From Curtobacterium pusillum (GTDB taxonomy: Bacteria; Actinomycetota; Actinomycetes; Actinomycetales; Microbacteriaceae), in NCBI RefSeq assembly GCF_007680845.1, contig NZ_VEIY01000007.1:62001-126000 (forward strand): DNA of 64,000 nt, written 5' to 3'. Below are positions 6,922-16,129 of the stretch, piece after piece. Below the pieces are notes generated by a model that was not told the origin of the DNA, did not search any database, and worked only from the letters and a program-made list of their open reading frames with translations. The position numbers were made by a program, and so were the translations under genes. The stretch's first letter is position 1; the number at the start of each line of letters is the position of its first letter.

Positions 6922-8391
6922 TCACACGCGACGGCGACGGCCTCGCAGGCGGACCAGCAGGAGCGAGGCGCCGGCGGCGAGGAGCCCGAGGGTCCAGGCC
7001 AGCGGGGTCGTCTCGTCGGCGCCGGTGTACGCGAGCGTCGGCGTCGTCCCCGTGCCGGCCGACGTGTGGGTGGTCGTGGTGACCCCCACCGCGACGGTCG
7101 TGCTGACCCGGACCAGGAAGGTCGTCGACGCCCCGCCCTGGGTGATCGTGATCCGGTGCTCCGACGCGTGCGGGAACGTGATCCGTGAGACGACGCCGGA
7201 TGCGTCCCGGACGATCTGGTCGGACGCGACCGAGCTCGTCACGGTCGCCGCTGCCGGGTGTCCCGTCGAGCCGGGTGCGGTCAGGTTGCCGAAGCGATCG
7301 ACGGCCAGGCCGGACACCTCGAGCGTGCTGCCCGTCGACGCCTCGATCGCAGCGATGGTCCCCAGCGAGTGTCCCTCGGGGTCGAAGGCCGTGATCGTCC
7401 CGCCGGGCGCGACGGACCAGAGGACGTGCGACGGTTGCGCGGTGTCGACGATCGCCAGGACCCCGACGGGCGCCGCCGGCAGCACGGTGAGCCGGACGTG
7501 CTCCGTCGCGGTCGCCGTGCCGCGGAGGGCGACGACCTCGAAGTCGTACGTGCCCGCCGCGGTCACGGTGCTCGTCAGGACGCCGGTCTCAACGTTGACG
7601 GTGAGGTCCTGGGACGGGGAGTCCTGGATCGCGTACGCCAGCGAGCCCGTTCCTCCGGTCGTGCTGAACCTGTGCGTGAACGTGGTGCCGGCCGTGGCGG
7701 TGAGGGCGAGGGGCGCGGCCTTCGTCGACGGCTCCGTGAAGACCAGCGGGGAGGGTGCGACGGTGAGCCGGACGTACTCGGTGATCTGGGTCGAGCCGCT
7801 GAGGGCGACGACCTCGAAGTCGAACGTCCCGGCGGTGGTCGGGGTGCCGCTCAGTACGCCGGTCTCGACGTTGACGGTGTAGTCGGCGTTCGGGGCGTCC
7901 TGGATCGCGTAGGCCACGGTGCCGGTGCCCCCGGTGGTGTGGAACGTGTGGCTGAACGGCGTGCCGACGGTGGCGGTGAGGGCGAGCGGGGCGGCCTCGG
8001 TGGACGGCTCGGTGAAGGCGAGGTCGCTGCCGTCGCTCGGGGCCTCCGGGGCGGCTGCGGCGGCTGCGTCTGCGGCGGTCGCGGCTGCGGCGGCGGCGGC
8101 GGTGCGGCCGGTCGTTGCGATCGTGCTCGGGCTGGCGGTCGGGCTCGCGGTCGCGGCCGGGCTGGGGCTCGAGGCCGGGGTCCGGCTCGAGGAAGCGGCC
8201 GGGGTCCCCGTCGGGGAAGCGGTCGGGGGCGCGCTCGCCGTTGCGGCCGGGCTCGCGGTCGCCGGCGCGGTGGCCACGGGTGCGGCGGACGCCACCGTCC
8301 CGACACCGAGCACGGAGGCGACGGCGGTCGCCGCGATCGACACGGCGATCGTGACGGCCCGGCGGACGGGCGGCTTGCTGGACTGGTGCAT
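6922..8391 (-). CDS. Secreted LAYTG-anchored surface protein with two He_PIG-type domains (2 of 3)
   Basis: 489 residues from the ATG at 8391, preceded by CAGGGGGGAATCC. A signal peptide (about 1-37, VASAAPV) is followed by a long low-complexity Ala/Ser/Thr/Pro linker (38-115) with an alanine run. Two consecutive He_PIG-type units follow, each starting with EPSTEAAPLALTAT or EPSTKAAPLALTAT and ending EYVRLTV or EHVRLTV; they are near-copies, implying internal duplication. The next module contains DRFGN, VTSSVASDQI and ITFPHASEHRITI, matching its paralogues. LAYTG is at 453, followed by a membrane segment and the tail RGRRRRV. The leader and first residues (MHQSSKPP) resemble those of the next paralogue (MHQSCTAG). 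The wall-anchored role is inferred from the sorting signal. Confidence 0.85.
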   Translation of the reverse strand: MHQSSKPPVRRAVTIAVSIAATAVASVLGVGTVASAAPVATAPATASPAATASAPPTASPTGTPAASSSRTPASSPSPAATASPTASPSTIATTGRTAAAAAAATAADAAAAAAPEAPSDGSDLAFTEPSTEAAPLALTATVGTPFSHTFHTTGGTGTVAYAIQDAPNADYTVNVETGVLSGTPTTAGTFDFEVVALSGSTQITEYVRLTVAPSPLVFTEPSTKAAPLALTATAGTTFTHRFSTTGGTGSLAYAIQDSPSQDLTVNVETGVLTSTVTAAGTYDFEVVALRGTATATEHVRLTVLPAAPVGVLAIVDTAQPSHVLWSVAPGGTITAFDPEGHSLGTIAAIEASTGSTLEVSGLAVDRFGNLTAPGSTGHPAAATVTSSVASDQIVRDASGVVSRITFPHASEHRITITQGGASTTFLVRVSTTVAVGVTTTTHTSAGTGTTPTLAYTGADETTPLAWTLGLLAAGASLLLVRLRGRRRRV

Positions 8392-8550
8392 GGATTCCCC
8401 CCTGGGAACGTGATCGGGACTCGCGGACGTGCGTTCCCACCACGGCTGAAGGTAACCCCGTCGCGGGCTGTCCGACCCGGCACGAAGGTTGCAGTTCCAT
8501 CACGGAACTACCGGCCCTCACCTGGGGTTTTGTACAGAATCGCGCACGTG

Positions 8551-8596
8551 GAGGACGGGGGGCGCGGTGCGGGCCGGCACCGCGCCTCCCGTCCTC
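8551..8596 (-). terminator. 46-bp near-perfect palindrome, shared hairpin family
   Basis: The left arm GAGGACGGGGGGCGCGGTGC and the right arm GCACCGCGCCTCCCGTCCTC pair with one G/T mismatch around a GGGCCG centre. It lies 13 bp downstream of the stop codon of the third LAYTG protein gene. Confidence 0.75.
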
Positions 8597-8609
8597 GGCG
8601 GTTCGCGTC

Positions 8610-10547
8610 TCAGGCGCGACGCCGACGCAGACGGTGCACCAGCAGACCGCCGCCCGCGGCGAGCAGGCCGAGCGCCCACGCGAGCGGACCGGACGTGTCC
8701 GCACCGGTGTACGCGAGCCTCCCCGAGGACGTGTTCGTCGTTGATCCGGCCGGCGCCGCCACGGGCTGGACGGCGAAGGGGATCGCCTGCGTCCGGTCCT
8801 GGTACGCGACCGTCACGATGTGCGGCGAGGCGTGCTCGAACGTGACCCACGTGGCCGCGGTGTCCGGGTCGTACGCGATCCGGTCGGTCGCGACGTCGCT
8901 CGTGATGGTGAGGTCGTCGTGGTCCGCGACCGCGTTGCCGTAGGCGTCGATCGGGACGGCGAGGACCAGCATCCGGTCGCCCTGCCGGACCGGGATCGCG
9001 TCGACCCGCTCCGGTTCGGCTCCGTCGACGAAGTGGGTGACCGTGTCACCGTCGACACCCCATGACTCCGACCCGGTGCGGTCGGTCGCCATGACGCCCA
9101 CCGTGAACCCCGCGAAGGCGGCCGGGGAGACGGTCAGCTCGACGTGGGCGACGGCCTCCTGTCCGCCGCTCGTCGCGACGACCTCGAACGGGAAGGAGCC
9201 CGCCGTGGTCGCCGTCCCGGTGAGTACGCCCGTCGTCGGGTCGACCGAGACCTCGGGGCCGTCGGGCGCGGACGAGTCGTCGAACGGCTGGCCGCCGGCG
9301 CTGCGGAGCTCGTAGCGGACCTCCTCGGCGGCGCCCGAGACCGGGAACGGGCGGGTGAAGGGCTCGCCGGCCGTGGCACCGACGGCGATCGGGTGGTCGG
9401 CGGAGGAGCCGTCCTCGAACGCGAGCTGCTGCGCCGTGACGACGGCGGTGAACGAGGTCGAGACCCCGCCCTCGGCGACCGTGATCGTCCGGGTGCCCGG
9501 CTCCGTGAAGGTCACGGTGTTCGAGCCCGTGTCGCTCCACACGATCCGGTCCGAGGCGACCGTGCTCGTGGCGATCGACCGGGGGTACGGGTCGTCGTCG
9601 CCGCCCGGGGTGGTGCGGTTGCTGAACGCGTCGATCGCGAGACCCGCGAGGGTGAGCGACGAACCGGTGACAGCGGGGACGTCCGGGACGATCCTGACGC
9701 GGCCCTGGCCGATCGCCTGCTCCCAGACGACGCCGTCCGCCTCGACCTGCCACATGCCGACGTTGTCCGACGACGAGACCGAGTAGGTGACGCCGACGGG
9801 TGCGCCGGGCTTCACCGTGAGCTGGACGTACTCGGTGGCGCGCTCGGAGCCGCTCGTCGCGACGATCCGGAACGAGTACGTCTGCGCGATCCTGGCGGTA
9901 CCCGAGAGCACGCCGGTCGCCTGGTCCAAGGAGAAGTCGTGGGCGAACGAGCCGTCGCCGACGGTGGTGCCGGTCTTCCCGAGGACCCAGTAGCGCACGG
10001 GCTCGCTGCCCCCGGTCGCGGTGAAGGTCCGGCTGACGGTGTCGCCCGCGGTGGCGGTGAGGGCGAGCGGGGCGGCGGCGCTGGTGCCCTCGGGGAACGC
10101 GAGTGCCGGGGCGGCGGCGGCCTGCGCGTCGGGGGTGGTGGTGTCGGTGTTGGTGGTGCGCGTGCTCGGGGCTTCCGTCGCGGCGGGTGCGGTGGGCGCG
10201 CCGGTGCCGGTGTCGGAGGCGGGCGGCGTGGGCGTCGCGGCCGGGGTGTCGGACGGGTCCGGGGCGGGTGCCGCGGCAGACCCGTCCGCCGGGGCCGCGG
10301 GGGGAGTGATGACCGTCTCGTCGGCGGGGGCGGCGGTGTCGACGGAAGCCGCGCCTCCCGGCTGCTCGCTGCTGGTGCTGGTGCTGGAGCCGGTCGTGAT
10401 GGTCGTGGTGGGTGTGCTGGCCGTGGGGCCGTCGTCGGCGACGGCCGCGGTGGCGCCGATGCCGAACGCGGACGACGCGGCCACGATGGCGACGGCCGCG
10501 CCGACGGCGGCGCTCCGCCGGAAGCCGGCGGTGCAGGACTGGTGCAT
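8610..10547 (-). CDS. Secreted LAYTG-anchored surface protein with Ig-like domains (3 of 3)
   Basis: 645 residues from the ATG at 10547, preceded by CCAGGGGGATCCC. The frame is open far upstream across other genes, but the signal peptide (about 1-38, MHQSCTAGFRRSAAV to TAAVADDG) fixes the start. A Pro/Ala/Thr-rich linker follows to about residue 160, then two tandem blocks, each made of a He_PIG-type unit (AAPLALTATAGD...ATEYVQLTV and DHPIAVGATAGE...AVAHVELTV) plus the conserved module with STVASDRIV or SDVATDRIA and VTF plus a terminal Ig-like strand. LAYTG at 611 precedes a hydrophobic segment and RRRRA. The double block makes it the longest of the three paralogues. Sortase anchoring is inferred; no sortase gene is in the window. 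Confidence 0.85.
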   Translation of the reverse strand: MHQSCTAGFRRSAAVGAAVAIVAASSAFGIGATAAVADDGPTASTPTTTITTGSSTSTSSEQPGGAASVDTAAPADETVITPPAAPADGSAAAPAPDPSDTPAATPTPPASDTGTGAPTAPAATEAPSTRTTNTDTTTPDAQAAAAPALAFPEGTSAAAPLALTATAGDTVSRTFTATGGSEPVRYWVLGKTGTTVGDGSFAHDFSLDQATGVLSGTARIAQTYSFRIVATSGSERATEYVQLTVKPGAPVGVTYSVSSSDNVGMWQVEADGVVWEQAIGQGRVRIVPDVPAVTGSSLTLAGLAIDAFSNRTTPGGDDDPYPRSIATSTVASDRIVWSDTGSNTVTFTEPGTRTITVAEGGVSTSFTAVVTAQQLAFEDGSSADHPIAVGATAGEPFTRPFPVSGAAEEVRYELRSAGGQPFDDSSAPDGPEVSVDPTTGVLTGTATTAGSFPFEVVATSGGQEAVAHVELTVSPAAFAGFTVGVMATDRTGSESWGVDGDTVTHFVDGAEPERVDAIPVRQGDRMLVLAVPIDAYGNAVADHDDLTITSDVATDRIAYDPDTAATWVTFEHASPHIVTVAYQDRTQAIPFAVQPVAAPAGSTTNTSSGRLAYTGADTSGPLAWALGLLAAGGGLLVHRLRRRRA

Positions 10548-10669
10548 GGGATCCCCCTGGATGCTCGGTGCTGGACGGAGCACCCGGGAGGTGCCCTCAC
10601 CCAGGAGATGTCGCGCGCCGACGGATCCTGACGGGGGCCGACGTCTCGGTCCGGTAACGGGGCCGCCGG

Positions 10670-11605
10670 TCAGTCGCCGACGGCCGCCGCCGCTCGCTCG
10701 AGCTCCTCGCGCAGGGCGCGCACCGCGGGCGACGACGACCCGGCAGCACGGACGACGGTGAAGATCGTCCGACGAGGGTGCTCCGGCAGCTCGACCAGCC
10801 GACACGTCGTCGTCCGCCCGGTCCACATGAGGTCCGGCATGAGGCTCACGGCGTTCCCGGACTCGACGAGCCGGATCTGCGTCTGCAGGTCCGCGGTCTC
10901 GTAGCGGACGTCCGGCTCGAAGCCCCACCGTCGGCAGACCTGCTCGGCGAAGTGCCGCGACGCCGTCCCGCGCGGCTCCATCACCCACGGGAGCGCGTGC
11001 GCGTCCTCGATCGACGACACCGCCGTGAGCGCGGTGTCCACCGGGGGCAGGGCGAGCCGGACGGCGTCGGTCGTCAGGTCCTCGCGGTGCAGCCCGGGCA
11101 ACCGCGGGGCAGCGTGCGCGGGGTACTGCTCGGCGATGACCATGTCGAAGTCGCGGGCCCAGGTCTCGTGGAGCGCCGTCTCCGGTTCCCGCTGCACCAT
11201 CTCGATGCGGACGTCGGGGTGCGCGGTGGCCATCGCGTGCAGGGCGTTCGGCATGAGTGCGAGGGCCGCCGACTGGAACACCGCCACGCGGACGCGGCCC
11301 TGCACGGCGGGCATGGAGTCCTCGACCTCCGACTGCGCGCGTTCCAGGACGTCGAGCACGGTGCCGGCGGCCTCGACGAGGACCTCGGCCTGCGGGGTGA
11401 GCTGGAGGCGACGGCCGGCCTTGCGGAGCAGGGGGACCCCGGCCTCGCGTTCGAGTGCGGAGAGCTGCTGCGACACGGCCGAGGGGGTGAAGTTCACCGC
11501 CTCGGCGACGGCGGCGATCGTGCCGCGGATCGAGAGCTCCCGGAGGAGGACGAGGCGTCGGACGTCGAGCACGGGTACACGGTAGCTCAGCTGACGGGTA
11601 TCCAT
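10670..11605 (-). CDS. LysR family transcriptional regulator, probable regulator of putA
   Basis: 311 residues if the ATG at 11605 is used; a GTG at 11572 (VLDVRRLV) would place the helix-turn-helix nearer the N-terminus, as is usual for the family, and is a real alternative. The HTH spans IAAVAEAVNFTPSAVSQQLSALE, followed by the linker helix and a two-lobed effector domain starting near GRVRVAVF. It is divergent from putA with only about 50-80 bp between, the classic arrangement in which a LysR protein controls its neighbour; PutA here lacks a DNA-binding domain of its own, so an external regulator is needed. The effector is probably proline or a product (inference). Confidence 0.85.
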   Translation of the reverse strand: MDTRQLSYRVPVLDVRRLVLLRELSIRGTIAAVAEAVNFTPSAVSQQLSALEREAGVPLLRKAGRRLQLTPQAEVLVEAAGTVLDVLERAQSEVEDSMPAVQGRVRVAVFQSAALALMPNALHAMATAHPDVRIEMVQREPETALHETWARDFDMVIAEQYPAHAAPRLPGLHREDLTTDAVRLALPPVDTALTAVSSIEDAHALPWVMEPRGTASRHFAEQVCRRWGFEPDVRYETADLQTQIRLVESGNAVSLMPDLMWTGRTTTCRLVELPEHPRRTIFTVVRAAGSSSPAVRALREELERAAAAVGD

Positions 11606-11654
11606 CACGAACCGTTGCTTCCGCTTCGCCTTCGTGGCGCAGCACACTGATCGC

Positions 11655-14600
11655 ATGACGAACCTGTCCGAGCAGCCGGTGACCGCCAACGACGCGCACG
11701 ACGCGCACGACGCACTCGCCGACGAGTCCGTCGCCCTCGTCCGCCAGTGGCTCGCCGAGGCCGAGACGTACCCGGTCGACGGCTCCGCGAAGCAGCTCGC
11801 TGGCGTCCTCGCCGACCCCGCCGGTCTCGACTTCGCCGTCGGGTTCGTCGACGGTGTCGTCCGTCCGGAGGACCTCGGCGTCGCCGCCCGCCGACTCAAG
11901 CAGATCGCGCCGAACGCCCCCGGCTTCCTGCCCGCCGCGCTCCGCGGCCTCGTCCGCCTCGGCGGCGGCATGGCCCCCGTGCTCCCCGGGGTCGTCGTCC
12001 CGATCGCCCGCCGCGTGCTCCGGGACATGGTCGGCCACCTCATCGTCGACGCCACCGACGCCAAGCTCGGCCCGGCCATCGCGAAGATCAAGCGCGACGG
12101 AGTCCGCCTCAACGTGAACCTGCTCGGTGAGGCCGTCCTCGGCGAGGGCGAAGCCGCCCGCCGGCTCGAGGGCACCCATGCGCTCCTCGCCCGCGACGAC
12201 GTCGACTACGTGTCGATCAAGGTCTCGTCGACCGTGCACCCGCACTCGCCGTGGGCGTTCGACCACGCCGTCGACGACATCGTCGAGAAGCTCCGCCCGC
12301 TGTTCCAGCGCGCCGCCGCGTCGAGCCCGGCGAAGTTCATCAACCTCGACATGGAGGAGTACAAGGACCTCGACCTCACCATCGCGGTCTTCACGAAGCT
12401 CCTCGACGAGCCGGAGTTCCTGCACCTCGAGGCCGGGATCGTGCTGCAGGCGTACCTGCCCGACGCGCTCGCCGCGATGCAACACCTGCAGGAGTGGTCC
12501 GCGGCCCGCCGAGCCCGCGGCGGCGCCGGCATCAAGGTCCGGCTCGTCAAGGGCGCGAACCTGCCGATGGAGCAGGTCGAAGCGTCCGTGCACGGCTGGC
12601 CGCTCGCCACCTGGCACACCAAGCAGGACTCCGACACGAACTACAAGCGCGTGCTCGACTGGGCGCTCACCCCGTCGCGCGTGGCGAACGTCCGGGTCGG
12701 CGTCGCCGGGCACAACCTGTTCGACGTCGCGCACGCCTGGCTGCTCGCCGGGTCGCGGGGTGTGCGGGACGGCATCGAGTTCGAGATGCTCCTCGGCATG
12801 GCGCAGGGCCAGGCCGAGGCCGTTCGTCGCACCGTCGGCTCGCTCCTCCTCTACACACCGGTCGTGCATCCGGGGGAGTTCGACGTCGCGATCGCGTACC
12901 TCATCCGCCGACTCGAGGAGGGCGCGTCGCAGGACAACTTCATGTCCGCCGTGTTCTCGCTCGCGTCTTCGCCGACGCTCTTCGCCCGCGAGGAGGAGCG
13001 GTTCCGGGCGTCCCTGGAACCCCTGTCGCAGCCCGGCGGACTGGATGCCCCGGCAGCCCACCGCGTCGCGGACCGCTACGCGGCCGTCGACCGCCCCGGA
13101 CCCGGCCACTTCGAGAACACCCCCGACACCGACCCGTCGGTCGCCGCGTTCCGTGAGTGGGGAGCCGCCATCACCGCCCGCGTCGCGTCGTCGTCCTTGG
13201 GCGTCACAGCCGTCCAGGAGGCGCGGCTCACCTCCGCCGCGTCGCTCGAGTCGATGCTCGGTCGCGTCCGTGCCGCGGGCGCCGCGTGGGGCGCGTGGTC
13301 GGGAGCAGCCCGTGGCGCGGTCCTCCACGCCGTCGGCGACGCGCTCGAGGCGAACCGCGCGGCCCTCGTCGAGGTCATGGCCTCCGAGACCGGCAAGACC
13401 ATCGACCAGGCCGACCCCGAGGTGTCCGAGGCGATCGACTTCGCGCACTTCTACGGAGAGCTCGCGGCGCAGCTCGACGAGGTCGACGGCGCGACGTTCA
13501 CACCGGCGGCCCTGACCCTCGTCGCCCCGCCGTGGAACTTTCCCGTCGCGATCCCCGCCGGGTCCACCCTCGCCGCGCTCGCCGCCGGGTCCGCCGTGGT
13601 CCTCAAGCCCGCGCCGCCCGCCGAGCGCAGCGGGGCCGTCCTCGCCTCGATCATCGAGACGGCCCTCGACGCGACGGGAGCGCCGGCCGACGTGCTCGCG
13701 TTCGTGCAGGTCGCGGAGGACGAGCTCGGGCAGCAGCTCGTCGCGTCGCCGCTCGTCGACCGGGTGATCCTCACCGGCGCGTACGAGACCGCCGAGCTCT
13801 TCCGGTCGTTCCGACCCGACCTGCCCCTGCTCGCCGAGACCTCGGGCAAGAACGCCATCATCGTCACGCCGTCGGCCGACCTCGACCTCGCCGTCAAGGA
13901 CGTCGTGGCCTCGGCCTTCGGGCACGCCGGGCAGAAGTGCTCGGCGGCGTCGCTCGTCGTGCTCGTCGGCTCCGTCGCCAGATCACGCCGGTTCCGGTCG
14001 CAGCTCGTCGACGCGGTGTCCTCGCTCACGGTCGGGTACCCGAGCGACCCGACGACGCAGATGGGACCGGTGATCGAGCCCGCCGCCGGCAAGCTCCTCG
14101 ACGGCCTGACGACGCTCGGCGCGGGGGAGTCGTGGGCCGTGCAGCCCGCCGCGCTCGACGACTCCGGCAAGCTCTGGAGCCCCGGTGTCCGCGAGGGCGT
14201 CCGGCGTGGCTCGGCGTTCCACCGGACGGAGTACTTCGGTCCGGTCCTCGGCATCATGACCGCTTCGACGCTGGACGAGGCGATCACGATCGTGAACGAG
14301 GTGGACTACGGCCTCACCTCGGGCCTGCACTCGCTCGACACCGCGGAGATCGGCACGTGGCTGTCGACGATCGAGGCCGGCAACCTCTACGTCAACCGCG
14401 GGATCACGGGCGCGATCGTCCGCCGGCAGCCGTTCGGCGGGTGGAAGAAGTCGGCCGTCGGCGCGGGGACGAAGGCGGGCGGGCTGAACTACCTGCTCGG
14501 GCTGGGGTCGTGGGCGCCGGCCGAGTCGTCGGTCGGTGCCGGTGCGACGGTTTCGGCTCCGGTGTCGGCGTTCGTCCGCGCTTCCGGCGTCTCGTCGCCG

Positions 14601-15137
14601 TCGCTCGACCGTGCCGTCGCCTCGGACGAGCAGGCCTGGACGTCCCTGTTCGGCACGGCCACCGACGTGTCGGCGCTGACCGCGGAGCGGAACATCGCCC
14701 GGTACCTGGCGTACCCGGGAGTGCGGGTGCGCCTGGCGTCTTCGGGTGAGGACGCCGTCGTCGAGCTCGTCCGGGTGGTCGCCGCGTCGCTGCGTGCCGG
14801 GACGACGATCGATGTCTCCACCGTGTCGTCACTGCCGTCCGCCGTCGTGTCCGCGGTCCGGGCGCTGCCCAACGTCCGGTCGCTCACGCAGTCGCAGTCG
14901 GACGCCGCGTTCGCCTCGGCGGTCCGGAGTGGTCCGTCCGGGCGGGTGCGGCTCATCGGCGGCGACACGTCCGCCCTGTACACGGCGATCGGCGGTCGTC
15001 CCGACGTCGCGGTGTACGGCGAGCCGGTGACCGAGGCCGGGCGGCTCGAGGTGCTCCCGTTCCTCCGGGAGCAGGCGGTGTCGATCACGGCGCACCGCTT
15101 CGGCACGCCGAACCACCTCACGGACGCGCTGATCTAG
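11655..15137 (+). CDS. putA: Bifunctional proline dehydrogenase / L-glutamate gamma-semialdehyde dehydrogenase
   Basis: 1160 residues oxidising proline to glutamate in two steps. The N-terminal FAD-dependent proline dehydrogenase barrel (about 90-440) shows VRLVKGAN and the flavin-site motif YLIRRLEE. The C-terminal aldehyde dehydrogenase (about 530-950) shows PWNFPVAIPAG, the general-base Glu in LAETSGKN, the catalytic Cys in GHAGQKCSAAS and the cofactor motif EYFGPVLG. A C-terminal region (about 960-1160) corresponds to the inactive ALDH-like domain of long PutAs. No ribbon-helix-helix domain is present, so this PutA does not repress its own gene. The ATG at 11655 follows CACACT by 6 nt, a weak leaderless-type box; an upstream in-frame ATG (11634) lacks support. 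Confidence 0.93.
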   Translation: MTNLSEQPVTANDAHDAHDALADESVALVRQWLAEAETYPVDGSAKQLAGVLADPAGLDFAVGFVDGVVRPEDLGVAARRLKQIAPNAPGFLPAALRGLVRLGGGMAPVLPGVVVPIARRVLRDMVGHLIVDATDAKLGPAIAKIKRDGVRLNVNLLGEAVLGEGEAARRLEGTHALLARDDVDYVSIKVSSTVHPHSPWAFDHAVDDIVEKLRPLFQRAAASSPAKFINLDMEEYKDLDLTIAVFTKLLDEPEFLHLEAGIVLQAYLPDALAAMQHLQEWSAARRARGGAGIKVRLVKGANLPMEQVEASVHGWPLATWHTKQDSDTNYKRVLDWALTPSRVANVRVGVAGHNLFDVAHAWLLAGSRGVRDGIEFEMLLGMAQGQAEAVRRTVGSLLLYTPVVHPGEFDVAIAYLIRRLEEGASQDNFMSAVFSLASSPTLFAREEERFRASLEPLSQPGGLDAPAAHRVADRYAAVDRPGPGHFENTPDTDPSVAAFREWGAAITARVASSSLGVTAVQEARLTSAASLESMLGRVRAAGAAWGAWSGAARGAVLHAVGDALEANRAALVEVMASETGKTIDQADPEVSEAIDFAHFYGELAAQLDEVDGATFTPAALTLVAPPWNFPVAIPAGSTLAALAAGSAVVLKPAPPAERSGAVLASIIETALDATGAPADVLAFVQVAEDELGQQLVASPLVDRVILTGAYETAELFRSFRPDLPLLAETSGKNAIIVTPSADLDLAVKDVVASAFGHAGQKCSAASLVVLVGSVARSRRFRSQLVDAVSSLTVGYPSDPTTQMGPVIEPAAGKLLDGLTTLGAGESWAVQPAALDDSGKLWSPGVREGVRRGSAFHRTEYFGPVLGIMTASTLDEAITIVNEVDYGLTSGLHSLDTAEIGTWLSTIEAGNLYVNRGITGAIVRRQPFGGWKKSAVGAGTKAGGLNYLLGLGSWAPAESSVGAGATVSAPVSAFVRASGVSSPSLDRAVASDEQAWTSLFGTATDVSALTAERNIARYLAYPGVRVRLASSGEDAVVELVRVVAASLRAGTTIDVSTVSSLPSAVVSAVRALPNVRSLTQSQSDAAFASAVRSGPSGRVRLIGGDTSALYTAIGGRPDVAVYGEPVTEAGRLEVLPFLREQAVSITAHRFGTPNHLTDALI

Positions 15138-15242
15138 CCCGCGCCGGCCCGGGCTGTCCGGTCGCCGCACGGCCGCGGGTGATGATCAGGGGTGCGGAGT
15201 TTCGTCGAGGAACACACCCCGACGCACCCGAGGAGCACCACC

Positions 15243-15683
15243 ATGACCGAACCGTTCGCCCGACCCAGCGCGCTGGCCCACGTCCGCGTGACCGTGACCG
15301 ACATCCACCGCAGCAAGGCGTTCTACCAGCAGCTGCTCGGGACCGACCCGGCCATCGACTTCAGCGACCAGATCGACGAGCCGGGGATCCGTGAGGACCG
15401 TGCGCGCTTCTACGGCGGCAGCGTCTTCCGGCTCGGCGACCAGGTGTTCGGACTCCGACCGGTCGCACCGGCCGGTCAGCGCTTCGACCCGGACACGGTG
15501 GGGCTCGACCACGTGAGTTTCGTGGTCGGCTCGGTCGACGAGCTGCACCAGGCGGCGGAGCGACTCGACGCCGCTGGTATCGAGCACGGTGCGGTGACCG
15601 ACCTCGGCGACGCCGGCATGGTGATCCTGTCGGTGCAGGACCCCGACGACATCAACCTCGAGCTGGCGGCGCTGCGGGGCTGA
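15243..15683 (+). CDS. VOC (glyoxalase/bleomycin-resistance) family protein
   Basis: 146 residues with a good ribosome site (CGAGGAGCACC) before the ATG. The start ALAHVRVTVTDIHRSKAFYQQLLG is the first beta-alpha-beta-beta half of a vicinal-oxygen-chelate domain, and VGLDHVSFVVGSVDELHQAAERL starts the second. Metal ligands can be guessed (His in AHV and DHV, Glu in NLELAA). The family covers glyoxalases, extradiol dioxygenases and resistance proteins; the substrate cannot be inferred. It ends 5 bp before the converging thioesterase gene, so the two transcripts probably overlap. Confidence 0.8.
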   Translation: MTEPFARPSALAHVRVTVTDIHRSKAFYQQLLGTDPAIDFSDQIDEPGIREDRARFYGGSVFRLGDQVFGLRPVAPAGQRFDPDTVGLDHVSFVVGSVDELHQAAERLDAAGIEHGAVTDLGDAGMVILSVQDPDDINLELAALRG

Positions 15684-15688
15684 CGAGG

Positions 15689-16129
15689 TCAGTCGGAGAC
15701 GGCGGGCGCTGCGGTCATCGTCTCGGTGACGAGGGCACGCAGCGACGCCGGCAGGGGGATCGGGCGCCGGGCACCCTCGCGGTCGATGATGACGTGCGCG
15801 AACTCGCCCGTCGCCAGGAGCGCCCCGTCGGACTGCCGGAACAGCCCGAACTCCCACGACAGACTCGTGGTGCCGAGGTGCTTCGACCGCATCCCGACCT
15901 CGATGACGTCGGGCCACACCGCGGACTCGACGAACCGGCAGCTCGACGACACCAGGACGGCGATCCACTCCGACGAGAACGGGTCGAGATCGGCCTCCTC
16001 GCGGAACCAGTACGTCGCGGCGTTGTCCATCGCGGAGTAGTAGATCGTGTTGTTCACGTGGCCGAACATGTCGTTGTCGTTCCACCGGGTGGGGTAGAGG
16101 CGTCGGAACGGGTATTCGTCGATGGTCAT
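15689..16129 (-). CDS. Acyl-CoA thioesterase, 4-hydroxybenzoyl-CoA thioesterase-like (hotdog fold)
   Basis: 146 residues. The motif RWNDNDMFGHVNN (15-27) carries the catalytic Asp followed by the helix of the hotdog fold; YYSAMDNAATYW and VESAVWPDVIEVGMR follow the YbgC/4HBT pattern. Such enzymes hydrolyse acyl- or aroyl-CoA in the cytoplasm. The start overlaps the stop of the upstream TetR gene by 4 nt (ATGA), so the two are co-translated. Across the divergent promoter lies an acyl-CoA dehydrogenase, suggesting the three genes act together in the breakdown of an acyl-CoA. Confidence 0.82.
   Translation of the reverse strand: MTIDEYPFRRLYPTRWNDNDMFGHVNNTIYYSAMDNAATYWFREEADLDPFSSEWIAVLVSSSCRFVESAVWPDVIEVGMRSKHLGTTSLSWEFGLFRQSDGALLATGEFAHVIIDREGARRPIPLPASLRALVTETMTAAPAVSD

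Noticed and set aside
8610..13925. A giant open frame on the minus strand running through the LysR and putA genes
   Set aside because: It is open only because stop codons are rare at this G/C content; the signal peptide and ribosome site place the real start at 10547, and putA on the other strand is clearly genuine.
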